Source: Roseovarius nanhaiticus
GTDB lineage: Bacteria > Pseudomonadota > Alphaproteobacteria > Rhodobacterales > Rhodobacteraceae
DNA: 64,000 bases
Direction: 5' to 3'
NCBI RefSeq assembly: GCF_900156535.1
Contig: NZ_FTNV01000001.1
Span: forward strand, 496,001 to 560,000
Below, one piece after another: positions 19,098-27,043 of this stretch. Position numbers and translations under genes: made by a program. Below the pieces are notes generated by a model that saw only the letters and a list, made by a program, of their open reading frames with translations, was not told the DNA's origin and did no database searches. Each line of letters begins with the position of its first letter. Within the stretch, counting starts at the first letter, position 1.

Positions 19098-19736
19098 TCA
19101 ATCGCTGAGCACGACATCCGCTTTCACGTCGAGCCCATCCTCCACCGCATCGACCAGATATCGCGCGACATTGCGCCGCGAGACCAATCCGTTCCGCCAG
19201 CTTGCCGGATCGCGCAAGACCTTGAGATTGTCAGATCTCGGACCCTTGGTCAGGATGACCGGCCGTGCAATTGTCCAGTCGATGTCGCTTGCCATGATCA
19301 TCGCCTCTTGCCGGTCCTTGTCGGCATAAGGTTTGCCAAAGATGGCCTTGTGACCGAGCGTCTCTGGCGAACTCATGGCACTTTTCGAACGTCCTGCGCC
19401 GAAACCCGTCACCGCGACCAATCGCGTTACGTCGCTGGCATTCATCGCGTCCAGAAGCACGCGGGTGGTATCGGAAAACAAAGTCTCTTCCTCCCAGAGC
19501 ATCGCAAGCCGCTCCTTGATGCCCAAGGCGTAGATCACGGCACGGGTCCCTGCCACCGCGGCTGATACATCCTGAGCCGATCGCGCGTCCCCGGCGAAAG
19601 GCTCGATCAGATCGGTTTTCTCAATATCGCCTGCGCTGCGCGCGAACGCACGCACAGGCAATCCGCGATCAACAGCGTCATTCATGGCGAGTGCGCCAAT
19701 TCCCGAGGTCGCACCCAATATGAGGATCGGTCTCAA
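19098..19736 (-). CDS. NAD(P)-binding protein, NmrA/atypical SDR type
   Basis: A 212-residue Rossmann-fold protein. The nucleotide-binding motif LILGATSGIGA is at the extreme N-terminus, with AVIYALG and VAVTGFGAG further on; DIDWTIARPVILT matches the typical SDWTIVRP segment of NmrA-like proteins. I chose the TTG at 19736 because it overlaps the stop of the small upstream ORF (TTGA) and puts the Rossmann motif in its normal place; an ATG 33 codons earlier lies inside that ORF. Substrate unknown; it could be a redox sensor or an epimerase/reductase. Confidence 0.75.
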   Translation of the reverse strand: MRPILILGATSGIGALAMNDAVDRGLPVRAFARSAGDIEKTDLIEPFAGDARSAQDVSAAVAGTRAVIYALGIKERLAMLWEEETLFSDTTRVLLDAMNASDVTRLVAVTGFGAGRSKSAMSSPETLGHKAIFGKPYADKDRQEAMIMASDIDWTIARPVILTKGPRSDNLKVLRDPASWRNGLVSRRNVARYLVDAVEDGLDVKADVVLSD

Positions 19737-19921
19737 TTCAGCATATCCTCGTAAAGGCTGTGATACGCGCGATGGGTTGCTCGGTCGCCCTGCCGGATAT
19801 TGATCCGGCGAAAGACTTCTTTCAAAGAATCCCAAGGACGGTCCACGTTTGGCGTGGCCGGACGCGGTCCGTCCATCACATGCGTTTGCATTGTCTTTCC
19901 CTGTTTATCGGAGCGGCTCAT
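19733..19921 (-). CDS. Small hypothetical protein, 62 aa
   Basis: This 62-codon ORF ends with RRINIRQGDRATHRAYHSLYEDMLN-like charged sequence. I do not recognise it. Support for translation is an AGGA Shine-Dalgarno 8 nt before the ATG and a 4-bp stop/start overlap (TTGA) with the NmrA-like gene. An internal ATG at 19891 also has a purine-rich lead (AGGGAAAG). It has no signal peptide or membrane segment. It may be a small protein in its own right or an upstream coupling ORF. Confidence 0.55.
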   Translation of the reverse strand: MSRSDKQGKTMQTHVMDGPRPATPNVDRPWDSLKEVFRRINIRQGDRATHRAYHSLYEDMLN

Positions 19922-20031
19922 ATCGATGTTCCTTCTCGAATGGTTGCGGGTCGGTGTCGGCGCTCACGGCGTCCGGGATGCGCCTGTAGGCCAATTGAGA
20001 TAGCCCGCGGCTGCGAAAAGGCAGGTGTTTT

Positions 20032-20118
20032 TCAGCTTTCCGCATTAAGCCCAAGCAAGGCGCGGCGTGCCTCCTCCTTGATTGCATTGGGCAAAAAAGC
20101 GGGTGCAATGCCGATCAT
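20032..20118 (-). CDS. Possible 28-aa small protein or leader ORF
   Basis: The ORF begins MIGIAPAFLPNAIKEE and ends LLGLNAES. An AGGAGG Shine-Dalgarno lies 5 nt before the ATG. That Shine-Dalgarno forms part of a hairpin, CCGCCT-CAGG-AGGCGG (20121-20136), which could hide it. There is no known family. It lies upstream of the 62-aa ORF and NmrA-like gene on the same strand, so it might be a leader. Confidence 0.35.
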   Translation of the reverse strand: MIGIAPAFLPNAIKEEARRALLGLNAES

Positions 20119-20120
20119 GA

Positions 20121-20136
20121 CCGCCTCCTGAGGCGG
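20121..20136 (-). promoter_or_regulatory. Hairpin overlapping a Shine-Dalgarno
   Basis: A 6-bp perfect stem with a 4-nt loop lies just before the 28-codon ORF. The AGGAGG spans loop and 3' arm. No T-run follows on either strand, so it is not a rho-independent terminator. Confidence 0.35.
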
Positions 20137-20315
20137 GCGAAGCAGGCTGACTTCCACGGCAACCCGGAGCGGAGAACCGGCGCCAAGACGGGCGCAGTTT
20201 GATCCCACCGGTTGGCGATGCCCGCAAAACCCAAAGCTCGGCAGCGCATGCTTCGCTCAGCTGAAAAAAGCGGCTCCCCCCGGTCGATCCGATGTCAGCC
20301 ATGCCTAGTCAGCGC

Positions 20316-20486
20316 CTAAGACTGCGCCACTGGGTCGAACCTCAGCAGCATTAGGTCTTCTGTCGTGCCGGGAATGGTCTCAACCGCTGGCGAAAACGGC
20401 GCCGCGCGCGTTCCGTGATCCAGATAGCCCAGCGCAGCCACAATGTGACCTGCGCGCTCGATCGACAGCGGTATTGCCTGCATCAT
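20316..20486 (-). CDS. Possible small protein, 55-56 aa
   Basis: The ORF starts MMQAIPLSIERAGHIVAALG and continues with LDHGTRAAPFSPAVETIPG, ending DLMLLRFDPVAQS. The residue mix is protein-like, without the Arg/Pro/Ala excess of shadow frames, and about two thirds of codons end in G or C. The Shine-Dalgarno is weak (GGTAG). I know no family for it. It overlaps the first bases of the start-less plus-strand frame. Confidence 0.4.
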   Translation of the reverse strand: MMQAIPLSIERAGHIVAALGYLDHGTRAAPFSPAVETIPGTTEDLMLLRFDPVAQS

Positions 20487-20715
20487 CTACCGCGAACCGG
20501 AAAACCGGCGAGACACGGCCACCAATCTGCCGGTCAACGCGCTGTGGCCTCAAGGGGGTGACGGGCATTTGCCCGAGCATGACCTCGTATTCATCACCGA
20601 GCACCGTACATTTTCGAGTTTGTGGAGAGACAAGGCAGCCGCCCCAAGCGTGATGACCCTGCTTAGGAAAGTCACTCGCGACACTGTCGAGGAATGGTCA
20701 CTGCCCTATCTCTGA
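20447..20715 (+). pseudogene. Possible 3' remnant of an unidentified gene
   Basis: Reading from 20461 the frame gives coherent sequence, including IIYREPENRRDTATNLPVNA, LPEHDLVFITEHRTFSSLW and VTRDTVEEWSLPYL before a TGA at 20713-20715. No ATG, GTG or TTG lies ahead of the coherent part and a stop is at 20444-20446, so if it was a gene, its 5' part is lost or frameshifted. Product unknown. Confidence 0.35.
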
Positions 20716-20919
20716 CCAGAAGTAATGCCCTTGTGATCACCAAGCAGCTTTGGTCAGCCGGATTGGGATCGCTGTGCAACGAAGGCGACGACGGTGTGGC
20801 GCGCCCGACGCCTCGGGCAGGGGCATGCAGCGCACAGGCAGGAGACAAACAGTGAAACGCATGCGGTTAGCCAAATCCGACTGGGGCAAAACACTTGTTT
20901 CCGGCATCATGGTCCGGTC

Positions 20920-21240
20920 ATGACGAAGGCGGGAAAATTCCTTCTCGTCAGCGCTTTGCTGCATGTCATCGGCAGCGTTTTGACAGGGGCCACGCCGCTC
21001 GGACTGTTCCTGCTGTTCCCGGCGACGCTTTACACCGCATTTTATTTCGGTCTGCGCAGGGGGCTTGTGTGGGTGGCCTGGCTGGCGCTTCTTTGCATGT
21101 TGGGCGGGATGGCCGGAACGTTGCTGGAGCTGCTCAATCAATCGCCAATCGAAACTTGGCTATTATGGGCGATCATGGCCGCGGATCTTGGTGCGGCCGT
21201 TTTCCTGGTGCATTCGCTATGGACCGGCAAGAAATCATAG
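20920..21240 (+). CDS. Small integral membrane protein, 106 aa
   Basis: A 106-residue protein with three to four hydrophobic segments: FLLVSALLHVIGSVL, LGLFLLFPATLYTAFYFGL, VAWLALLCMLGGMAGTLLEL, and WLLWAIMAADLGAAVFLVHS. I do not recognise a family with certainty. The ATG at 20920 was chosen because it begins immediately before the first membrane helix; the 42 codons before it are arginine/histidine-rich and not protein-like. No partner gene is evident; the next gene converges from the other strand. Confidence 0.65.
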   Translation: MTKAGKFLLVSALLHVIGSVLTGATPLGLFLLFPATLYTAFYFGLRRGLVWVAWLALLCMLGGMAGTLLELLNQSPIETWLLWAIMAADLGAAVFLVHSLWTGKKS

Positions 21241-21399
21241 CTCCTCCTGCGGGCTGAAACGGCGAAATCAGCGATCTGGCCGCAATGCGGCGCTCAAGAC
21301 CGTACCGATCCTTGCAATCTACCCAGCAATCCTTGCTGCAGGGTACGACAAGCTAAAAGACGATATCCCGCCGAAAACGGTCGATGCCGCAAGACGCGC

Positions 21400-22104
21400 T
21401 CAGATCACGCGGATCACGTCCTTGTCGATGGCCAGAACATAGCCCTGCCGCGCGATATTCTTGACCAGAAGCTCGCTGATCATCTGGTTGCCCAATGTGT
21501 CGCGCAATCGCTTGATCCGGGTCGCGCCGGCGGCCTCTTCACAGTCGCTGGCGTTGCGACCCGACACGATTGCCTCGATCTCGGCCCCGGTCAGGACATC
21601 GCCATCCATGCGTGCCTCGGCCAGCACCGACAGCGTCTCTAGCGCCGCATCGGTCAGCTTGAAACCCATGTTGTTCAGATAGACCGCCTTTTCCGCGCGG
21701 CTGATCAATAGCGAGCTCACTTGAATACCCGATCGCTCGATCTGCGCCATGCGTCGGTTGAGCAAGGTCAGCATCACCAGAAACGTGAGCGCAGCAATCA
21801 ACAGCGCAGTGCTGAAGACCAAGAGGACGAAGATCACCATCCGGTAGCTCACCAGAGTCTCGCTGAACGCCGTGCCGGAAAGGGCGAGGATTTCCAGCAG
21901 CTTGATCTCGGCATCGCTGGTCAGCGCGTCGTTTTCGACGAATATCCGCTCGACCCGCGCGTTGAAGGCACCCGCGTCTGGCAGCGACAGAAACAGCAGC
22001 ACGGCGGCCAGTGCCAGGATGCCCACGATTGCCGTCACGCCGAAGAGTACGACGCGGCTGCCGGACCGGCGCGCGTCGGCGGCCAGGATGATATCGCGGC
22101 TCAT
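21400..22104 (-). CDS. Membrane-anchored winged-helix (OmpR/ToxR-type) protein
   Basis: A 234-residue protein with two transmembrane helices (about residues 17-39 and 86-112) enclosing a short, probably periplasmic loop, and a cytoplasmic C-terminal domain. That domain (about 130-230) reads like an OmpR-type winged helix: FKLTDAALETLSVLAEA, then ATRIKRLRDTLGNQMI and a final ARQGYVLAI like the beta-hairpin end GxGYxL. ToxR-type regulators have the DNA-binding domain at the N-terminus; here it is at the C-terminus. The ATG overlaps the stop of the small exported protein gene upstream as ATGA. The role as a DNA-binding sensor is inferred. Confidence 0.65.
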   Translation of the reverse strand: MSRDIILAADARRSGSRVVLFGVTAIVGILALAAVLLFLSLPDAGAFNARVERIFVENDALTSDAEIKLLEILALSGTAFSETLVSYRMVIFVLLVFSTALLIAALTFLVMLTLLNRRMAQIERSGIQVSSLLISRAEKAVYLNNMGFKLTDAALETLSVLAEARMDGDVLTGAEIEAIVSGRNASDCEEAAGATRIKRLRDTLGNQMISELLVKNIARQGYVLAIDKDVIRVI

Positions 22105-22328
22105 TGCTGGCGCACCGACAGCACCTTGAGCAAGGTCAGGCCCTGCGATGCCAGCTGTCCGCGCAGCTGCGCACGCGCCTGCGCCAGGTTGCACGGCCCG
22201 CCGATCTGCGCCGTGCCGTAGAACAGCTCGAGCGGGTTGTCGCGCTTGGCCTTGTATTCGGCGATGCAGGCGGCGCTGGCAGGGGCCGCGATCAGGGCCG
22301 CAAGGGCCAGGGGGAGGAGTGTTTTCAT
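22101..22328 (-). CDS. Small exported protein, 75 aa
   Basis: A 75-residue protein with a signal peptide of about 21 residues (MKTLLPLALAALIAAPASA) and a mature part with two cysteines (ACIAEYKAK and GGPCNLAQARAQL) that could form a disulfide in the periplasm. It resembles no family I can name. It is translationally coupled (ATGA) to the membrane winged-helix gene. An ATG one codon earlier is also possible. It might be a periplasmic partner of that regulator. Confidence 0.65.
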   Translation of the reverse strand: MKTLLPLALAALIAAPASAACIAEYKAKRDNPLELFYGTAQIGGPCNLAQARAQLRGQLASQGLTLLKVLSVRQQ

Positions 22329-22390
22329 CATGACTTTGAGAATGGCGAAGCGTGCGCCGCTATACAATATCCCGCGATGCAGCCCGGTGA

Positions 22391-22405
22391 TGTTATCCGA
22401 TAACA
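22391..22405. promoter_or_regulatory. Perfect 15-bp palindrome, candidate operator
   Basis: TGTTATCCGATAACA has perfect 7-bp arms around one base. It lies 63 bp before the minus-strand exported protein and 80 bp before the plus-strand basic exported protein, in the middle of their shared promoter region. It is a good candidate binding site for a dimeric regulator, perhaps the winged-helix protein encoded alongside. Confidence 0.5.
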
Positions 22406-22484
22406 GACCCGCGTTATTGCGAGGCGCGACGCGGGGGCGCGACGATCAGGGGCACCAACCCATCTGATCGAAAGGATCACGCCC

Positions 22485-22880
22485 ATGGCACGCAAATTCA
22501 TATCCCTCATAATCGCGGCCTCCATCGCCGTCACCGGCCTCACCGCCGCTCCGGCTCAGGCCAGCGAACGCGATCTGGCCCGCGCCCTGGCCGCCATCGC
22601 GGGTGTCGCCATCATCGGCGCCGCCATTCACGAGAACAAAAAGAGCAAACGGCGCGCCGCTCAGCGCCAGTATTATCAGTCGCAATATTACCAGCCCAAG
22701 CGCAAGCATTACGCCCAGCCCGGGCAACGCGCGCTCGATCGGGCCTATCGGCAAGGGGTTTCCGATCATCGCAACCTCGTGCGCGAGCGTCGCCACGAAC
22801 GTCGGTCCGAGCGCCGCGCCCATCGCCGTGGTTATGACCAGGATCAATACAGCGCACGCCCCTACCGCCGCGGCTACTGA
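22485..22880 (+). CDS. Small exported basic protein, 131 aa
   Basis: A 131-residue protein with a signal peptide (about residues 1-26, ending AQA), a glycine/alanine helix (AIAGVAIIGAAIHENKK), then a very basic tail with Tyr/Gln repeats (QYYQSQYYQ) and Arg/His clusters (RRHERRSERRAHRR). An AAAGGA Shine-Dalgarno precedes the ATG. Similar low-complexity exported proteins are frequent in Rhodobacterales, but the function is unknown. It is divergent from the small exported/winged-helix pair and upstream of rnhB. Confidence 0.7.
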   Translation: MARKFISLIIAASIAVTGLTAAPAQASERDLARALAAIAGVAIIGAAIHENKKSKRRAAQRQYYQSQYYQPKRKHYAQPGQRALDRAYRQGVSDHRNLVRERRHERRSERRAHRRGYDQDQYSARPYRRGY

Positions 22881-22974
22881 TCCGCGCCACCATGCGCTTG
22901 GCAGGGCCCCCGCCGCGGGGCCCTTTCGCGTGGCGCACTGGTGTTTCGGCCTGCGACATGGTTTGACGCGCGCC

Positions 22975-23595
22975 ATGAGCGGACCGGATTACTCCATCGA
23001 ACTGGCGGCAGCGACCAGGGGCGCGCGGATCATCGCGGGCGTCGACGAGGTGGGGCGCGGACCGCTCGCCGGGCCGGTAACGGCGGCTGCCGTCGTGCTG
23101 GATCCCGAATGCATCCCCGAGGGCCTCAACGACTCCAAAAAGCTCAGCGAGAAGCGGCGCCTCGCCCTTTACGACCTTATCGTGGCCCATGCGGAGGTCA
23201 GCATCGCCCATGCCAGCGTCGAGGAGATCGACGCGCTGAACATTCTGCGCGCCTCGCATCTGGCAATGGAGCGCGCCATCGCCGGCCTGCCGCGCCGCCC
23301 CGACATGGCGCTCATCGACGGCAACATGATCCCACGCGGCCTCACCGTTCCGGCGCAGGCTGTGGTCAAGGGAGATGGCCTGTCGGTGTCCATCGCGGCG
23401 GCCTCAATCATGGCCAAAATACGGCGGGATTATGTCATGCGGGATTTAGCGCAACACTACCCCGGATATGGCTGGGAGACGAACGCCGGATATCCGTCCA
23501 AGAGCCACATCGAGGCGCTCCAAAATCTGGGTGTGACCCCACACCATAGACGTAGCTTCAAACCAGTGCACAATATCTTGTATCAAGATAAATAA
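22975..23595 (+). CDS. rnhB: Ribonuclease HII
   Basis: A 206-residue RNase HII that removes RNA from RNA-DNA hybrids and misincorporated ribonucleotides. The first catalytic residues are Asp24 and Glu25 in GVDEVGRGPLAGPV; DSKKLSEKRR and ALIDGN (third Asp) follow, and AAASIMAKIRRDYVM is conserved. The length is normal. The ATG at 22975 was chosen because family members begin just before this motif; the longer open frame runs over the preceding gene. It lies next to ccrM, a pairing common in Rhodobacterales. Confidence 0.95.
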   Translation: MSGPDYSIELAAATRGARIIAGVDEVGRGPLAGPVTAAAVVLDPECIPEGLNDSKKLSEKRRLALYDLIVAHAEVSIAHASVEEIDALNILRASHLAMERAIAGLPRRPDMALIDGNMIPRGLTVPAQAVVKGDGLSVSIAAASIMAKIRRDYVMRDLAQHYPGYGWETNAGYPSKSHIEALQNLGVTPHHRRSFKPVHNILYQDK

Positions 23596-23605
23596 CTAAC
23601 CTGCT

Positions 23606-24814
<1,209 letters not shown>

Positions 24815-24881
24815 GAGTTTCCCGAGACAAGCAAGAACACCGCCGGTGCCTGTGGTCTGACGCTAGGCACCACCTCAACTG

Positions 24882-24912
24882 CGCCCTGCCGCTTGTCGGT
24901 GGGGCGTTTTTT
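24882..24912 (+). terminator. Rho-independent terminator after ccrM
   Basis: An imperfect GC-rich stem, CGCCCTGCCG pairing with CGGTGGGGCG around a CTTGT loop, is followed by six T residues (24907-24912). It lies 68 bp after the ccrM stop. Confidence 0.7.
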
Positions 24913-24948
24913 CGTGCGCAGGCTGCGCGGCTTGAGGGGTAGGAATTT

Positions 24949-25006
24949 GAGTATTTTTACCAAGATGAAGACCCGAAGGCCCAACTTCATCTTGGCAAAA
25001 ATACTC
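24949..25006. repeat. Dispersed intergenic repeat, inverted pair (copy 1)
   Basis: Two 22-bp arms, each a version of GAGTATTTTTGCCAAGATGA plus AG, face each other around a 14-bp loop with one mismatch. Related single arms occur at 51140-51162 and 58681-58702. The element is between ccrM and the convergent flavoprotein gene and could form a long hairpin; it might also end transcription from the right. Confidence 0.75.
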
Positions 25007-25024
25007 AGGCCACCTCGATCATCT

Positions 25025-26992
25025 TCAGAGTGCCCAAGCCGCCTTCAGCCCGTCCAGCACCGCTTCTTCGGCCGTGCGTGGGGCCATGCAGTCACCAATA
25101 CCTATAAGTTTGCCGTCGTAGCCGTCGAGGGGGCCGAGAAGGGCATCGTTGCTGGCCGTGCCTTGCGCCAGAACCAGCGTGTCGGTCTCCTCGACCAGCA
25201 TCGCCTCGCCGTTGGCGGCGTTGATGAAATAGGCCGTATCTTCGTCCGCGCCGTAAAGCTGTGCGTAAGAGATGATCTCGACCCCCAACTTCTGAACACG
25301 GCCGACCATGCTGTCACGCACATAGCTTTGCAGCATCTCACCCGCATGGGTGCCGTTGACGCAAAGGCGTACGCGGCGTCCGGCGGTCGCCAAAAGCTCG
25401 GCGACCCCGAGACCCACCCAATCGGCGCGCCAGTCGGCGATGGTCACGCTGCCGCCCACATTCGCATGGCTGCGCAGCACATCCCAAGCGGTGACGATAT
25501 GGGCACCTTCGCTGAATTCCATGCCCTGCGGTCGGCGTGCGGTGCCGCCGGTGGCGATGATCACGGCACCCGGTCCGGCGGTGCGCACGGCATCGGCGGT
25601 GATCTCGCTGTTCAGATGCACCGTCACGCCCGCGCGCTCCATCTCGCCGGTCAGGTTGGTGACGATCCCGCCGAATTCGGCCCGGCCGGGCAGCATCTGC
25701 GCCAGCAGGGTCTGACCGCCCAGTTGCGCGGCTGCCTCGTGCAGCTCCACCTCATGGCCCAGCGCCGCCGCCGTCGCGGCCGCCTTCATGCCGGCGGGGC
25801 CGCCACCGACCACCATCACCTTGAGGGACGCTTCCGTGTGGCGCGGCGCGCCATATCGCAGCTCGCGCCCCGTTTCGGGATACTGGATGCAGGAGATCGG
25901 CACGCCCTTGTGGAAATGTCCGATGCAGGCCTGATTGCAGCCGATGCAGGCGCGGATCTCATCGGCGCGGCCCGCCTCGGCCTTGGCGGGCATCATTGGA
26001 TCGCAGATGAGCGCGCGGGTCATCCCGCACATATCGGCCTGCCCGGAGGCGATGATGCCTTCCGCCTCCTGCGGCTGGTTGATGCGGCCCGCGACCATGA
26101 CAGGGATGGGTGTGACCTGCTTTGCTGCATGGGCGAAGGGCGCGAGATAGCCGGTATCCTGGAACATCGGGGGCACAATGTGGATCGCGCCTCCGAGGCT
26201 GGCCGAGGTGCCGGCGATGACGCTCACATAGTCGAGCGAGGGCGCCAGCGCGCGGATCACCTCCAGGCTGTCGGCGTCCCGCATCCCGCCTTCCACATGC
26301 TCGTCGCCCGAAATGCGCAGGCCGATGACGAAATCCTCACCCGTGGCGGCGCGCACCGCGTCGATTGCCTCGCGCAGAAAGCGCATGCGATTCTCGAGAT
26401 CGCCGCCATAGGCGTCCTCGCGCCGGTTTACCTGCGGGCTGAGGAATTGCGCGGGCAGATAGCCGTGGCTGGCCACGATCTCGACCCCGTCCATGCCGGC
26501 GCGCTGCATCCTGCGCGCGGCGGCGCCGTAGCCGTCCACCACCTCGCGGATCATCGCGGTGGGCATGGCGCGCGGGATCACGTGAAACCGGTCCGAGGGC
26601 GTGGCCGAGGCCGAGTAGGCGACTGGCGCGGTGCCGTCCGCCACCTCCATGATTTCGCGCCCCGGATGGAAAAGCTGGGCAAAAATGCGCGTGCCGTGGG
26701 CGTGGACCGTCTCGGCCAGACGGGTAAAGCCCGGCAGGCAACTGTCATCGGTGCCCATCAACACATGCGACGTGTAGCGCGCCGTTTCATGCACGCCGAC
26801 AACCTGGCTGACGATCAGCCCCGCACCGCCGCGCGCGCGCGCCTCGTGATAGGCGATCATGGCATCGGTCACGTGGCCGTCATGGGCCATCGACGTGTCA
26901 TGCCCGGTCGACAGGATCCTGTTTTTGATCCGGGCGCCGCCGATGGTCAGCGGCGCGAACAGATGCGCAAAGGGCTTGGCGGTGTCGGGCAT
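25025..26992 (-). CDS. FMN/FAD/Fe-S oxidoreductase (Old Yellow Enzyme / dienoyl-CoA reductase type)
   Basis: A 655-residue multidomain flavoprotein. An N-terminal TIM barrel of the Old Yellow Enzyme family (residues 1-335; QLFHPGRE, GVEIVASHGYLPAQFLSP, NRMRFLREAI) binds FMN. It is followed by a 4Fe-4S cysteine set, C349-x2-C352-x3-C356-x11-C368, and a C-terminal FAD/NAD domain with VVGGGPAGMKAA. This is the layout of 2,4-dienoyl-CoA reductase, trimethylamine/histamine dehydrogenase and demethylases such as DgcA and the stachydrine enzymes. With sarcosine oxidase in the same region, a role in N-methyl amine breakdown is possible but unproven. It sits downstream of alkB on the same strand. Confidence 0.88.
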   Translation of the reverse strand: MPDTAKPFAHLFAPLTIGGARIKNRILSTGHDTSMAHDGHVTDAMIAYHEARARGGAGLIVSQVVGVHETARYTSHVLMGTDDSCLPGFTRLAETVHAHGTRIFAQLFHPGREIMEVADGTAPVAYSASATPSDRFHVIPRAMPTAMIREVVDGYGAAARRMQRAGMDGVEIVASHGYLPAQFLSPQVNRREDAYGGDLENRMRFLREAIDAVRAATGEDFVIGLRISGDEHVEGGMRDADSLEVIRALAPSLDYVSVIAGTSASLGGAIHIVPPMFQDTGYLAPFAHAAKQVTPIPVMVAGRINQPQEAEGIIASGQADMCGMTRALICDPMMPAKAEAGRADEIRACIGCNQACIGHFHKGVPISCIQYPETGRELRYGAPRHTEASLKVMVVGGGPAGMKAAATAAALGHEVELHEAAAQLGGQTLLAQMLPGRAEFGGIVTNLTGEMERAGVTVHLNSEITADAVRTAGPGAVIIATGGTARRPQGMEFSEGAHIVTAWDVLRSHANVGGSVTIADWRADWVGLGVAELLATAGRRVRLCVNGTHAGEMLQSYVRDSMVGRVQKLGVEIISYAQLYGADEDTAYFINAANGEAMLVEETDTLVLAQGTASNDALLGPLDGYDGKLIGIGDCMAPRTAEEAVLDGLKAAWAL

Positions 26993-27043
26993 GGCGGCTC
27001 TCCTGCAACATGCGCGTCACGCTAGCCCCGCGTATCGGCAGCT

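Larger units (their letters stand above)
19922..20919. other. About 1 kb without a recognisable gene; holds small ORFs and a possible remnant
   Basis: No family-level gene is visible here. It contains a 28-codon ORF with a strong Shine-Dalgarno (20032-20118, minus), a 55-56-codon ORF of protein-like composition (20316-20486, minus) and a coherent but start-less frame (20447-20715, plus). The mixture suggests decayed or very small genes. Confidence 0.5.

Noticed and set aside
20045..20302. 85-codon minus-strand ORF
   Set aside because: Ser/Gly/Arg-rich, no Shine-Dalgarno, and overlaps the more credible 28-codon ORF.
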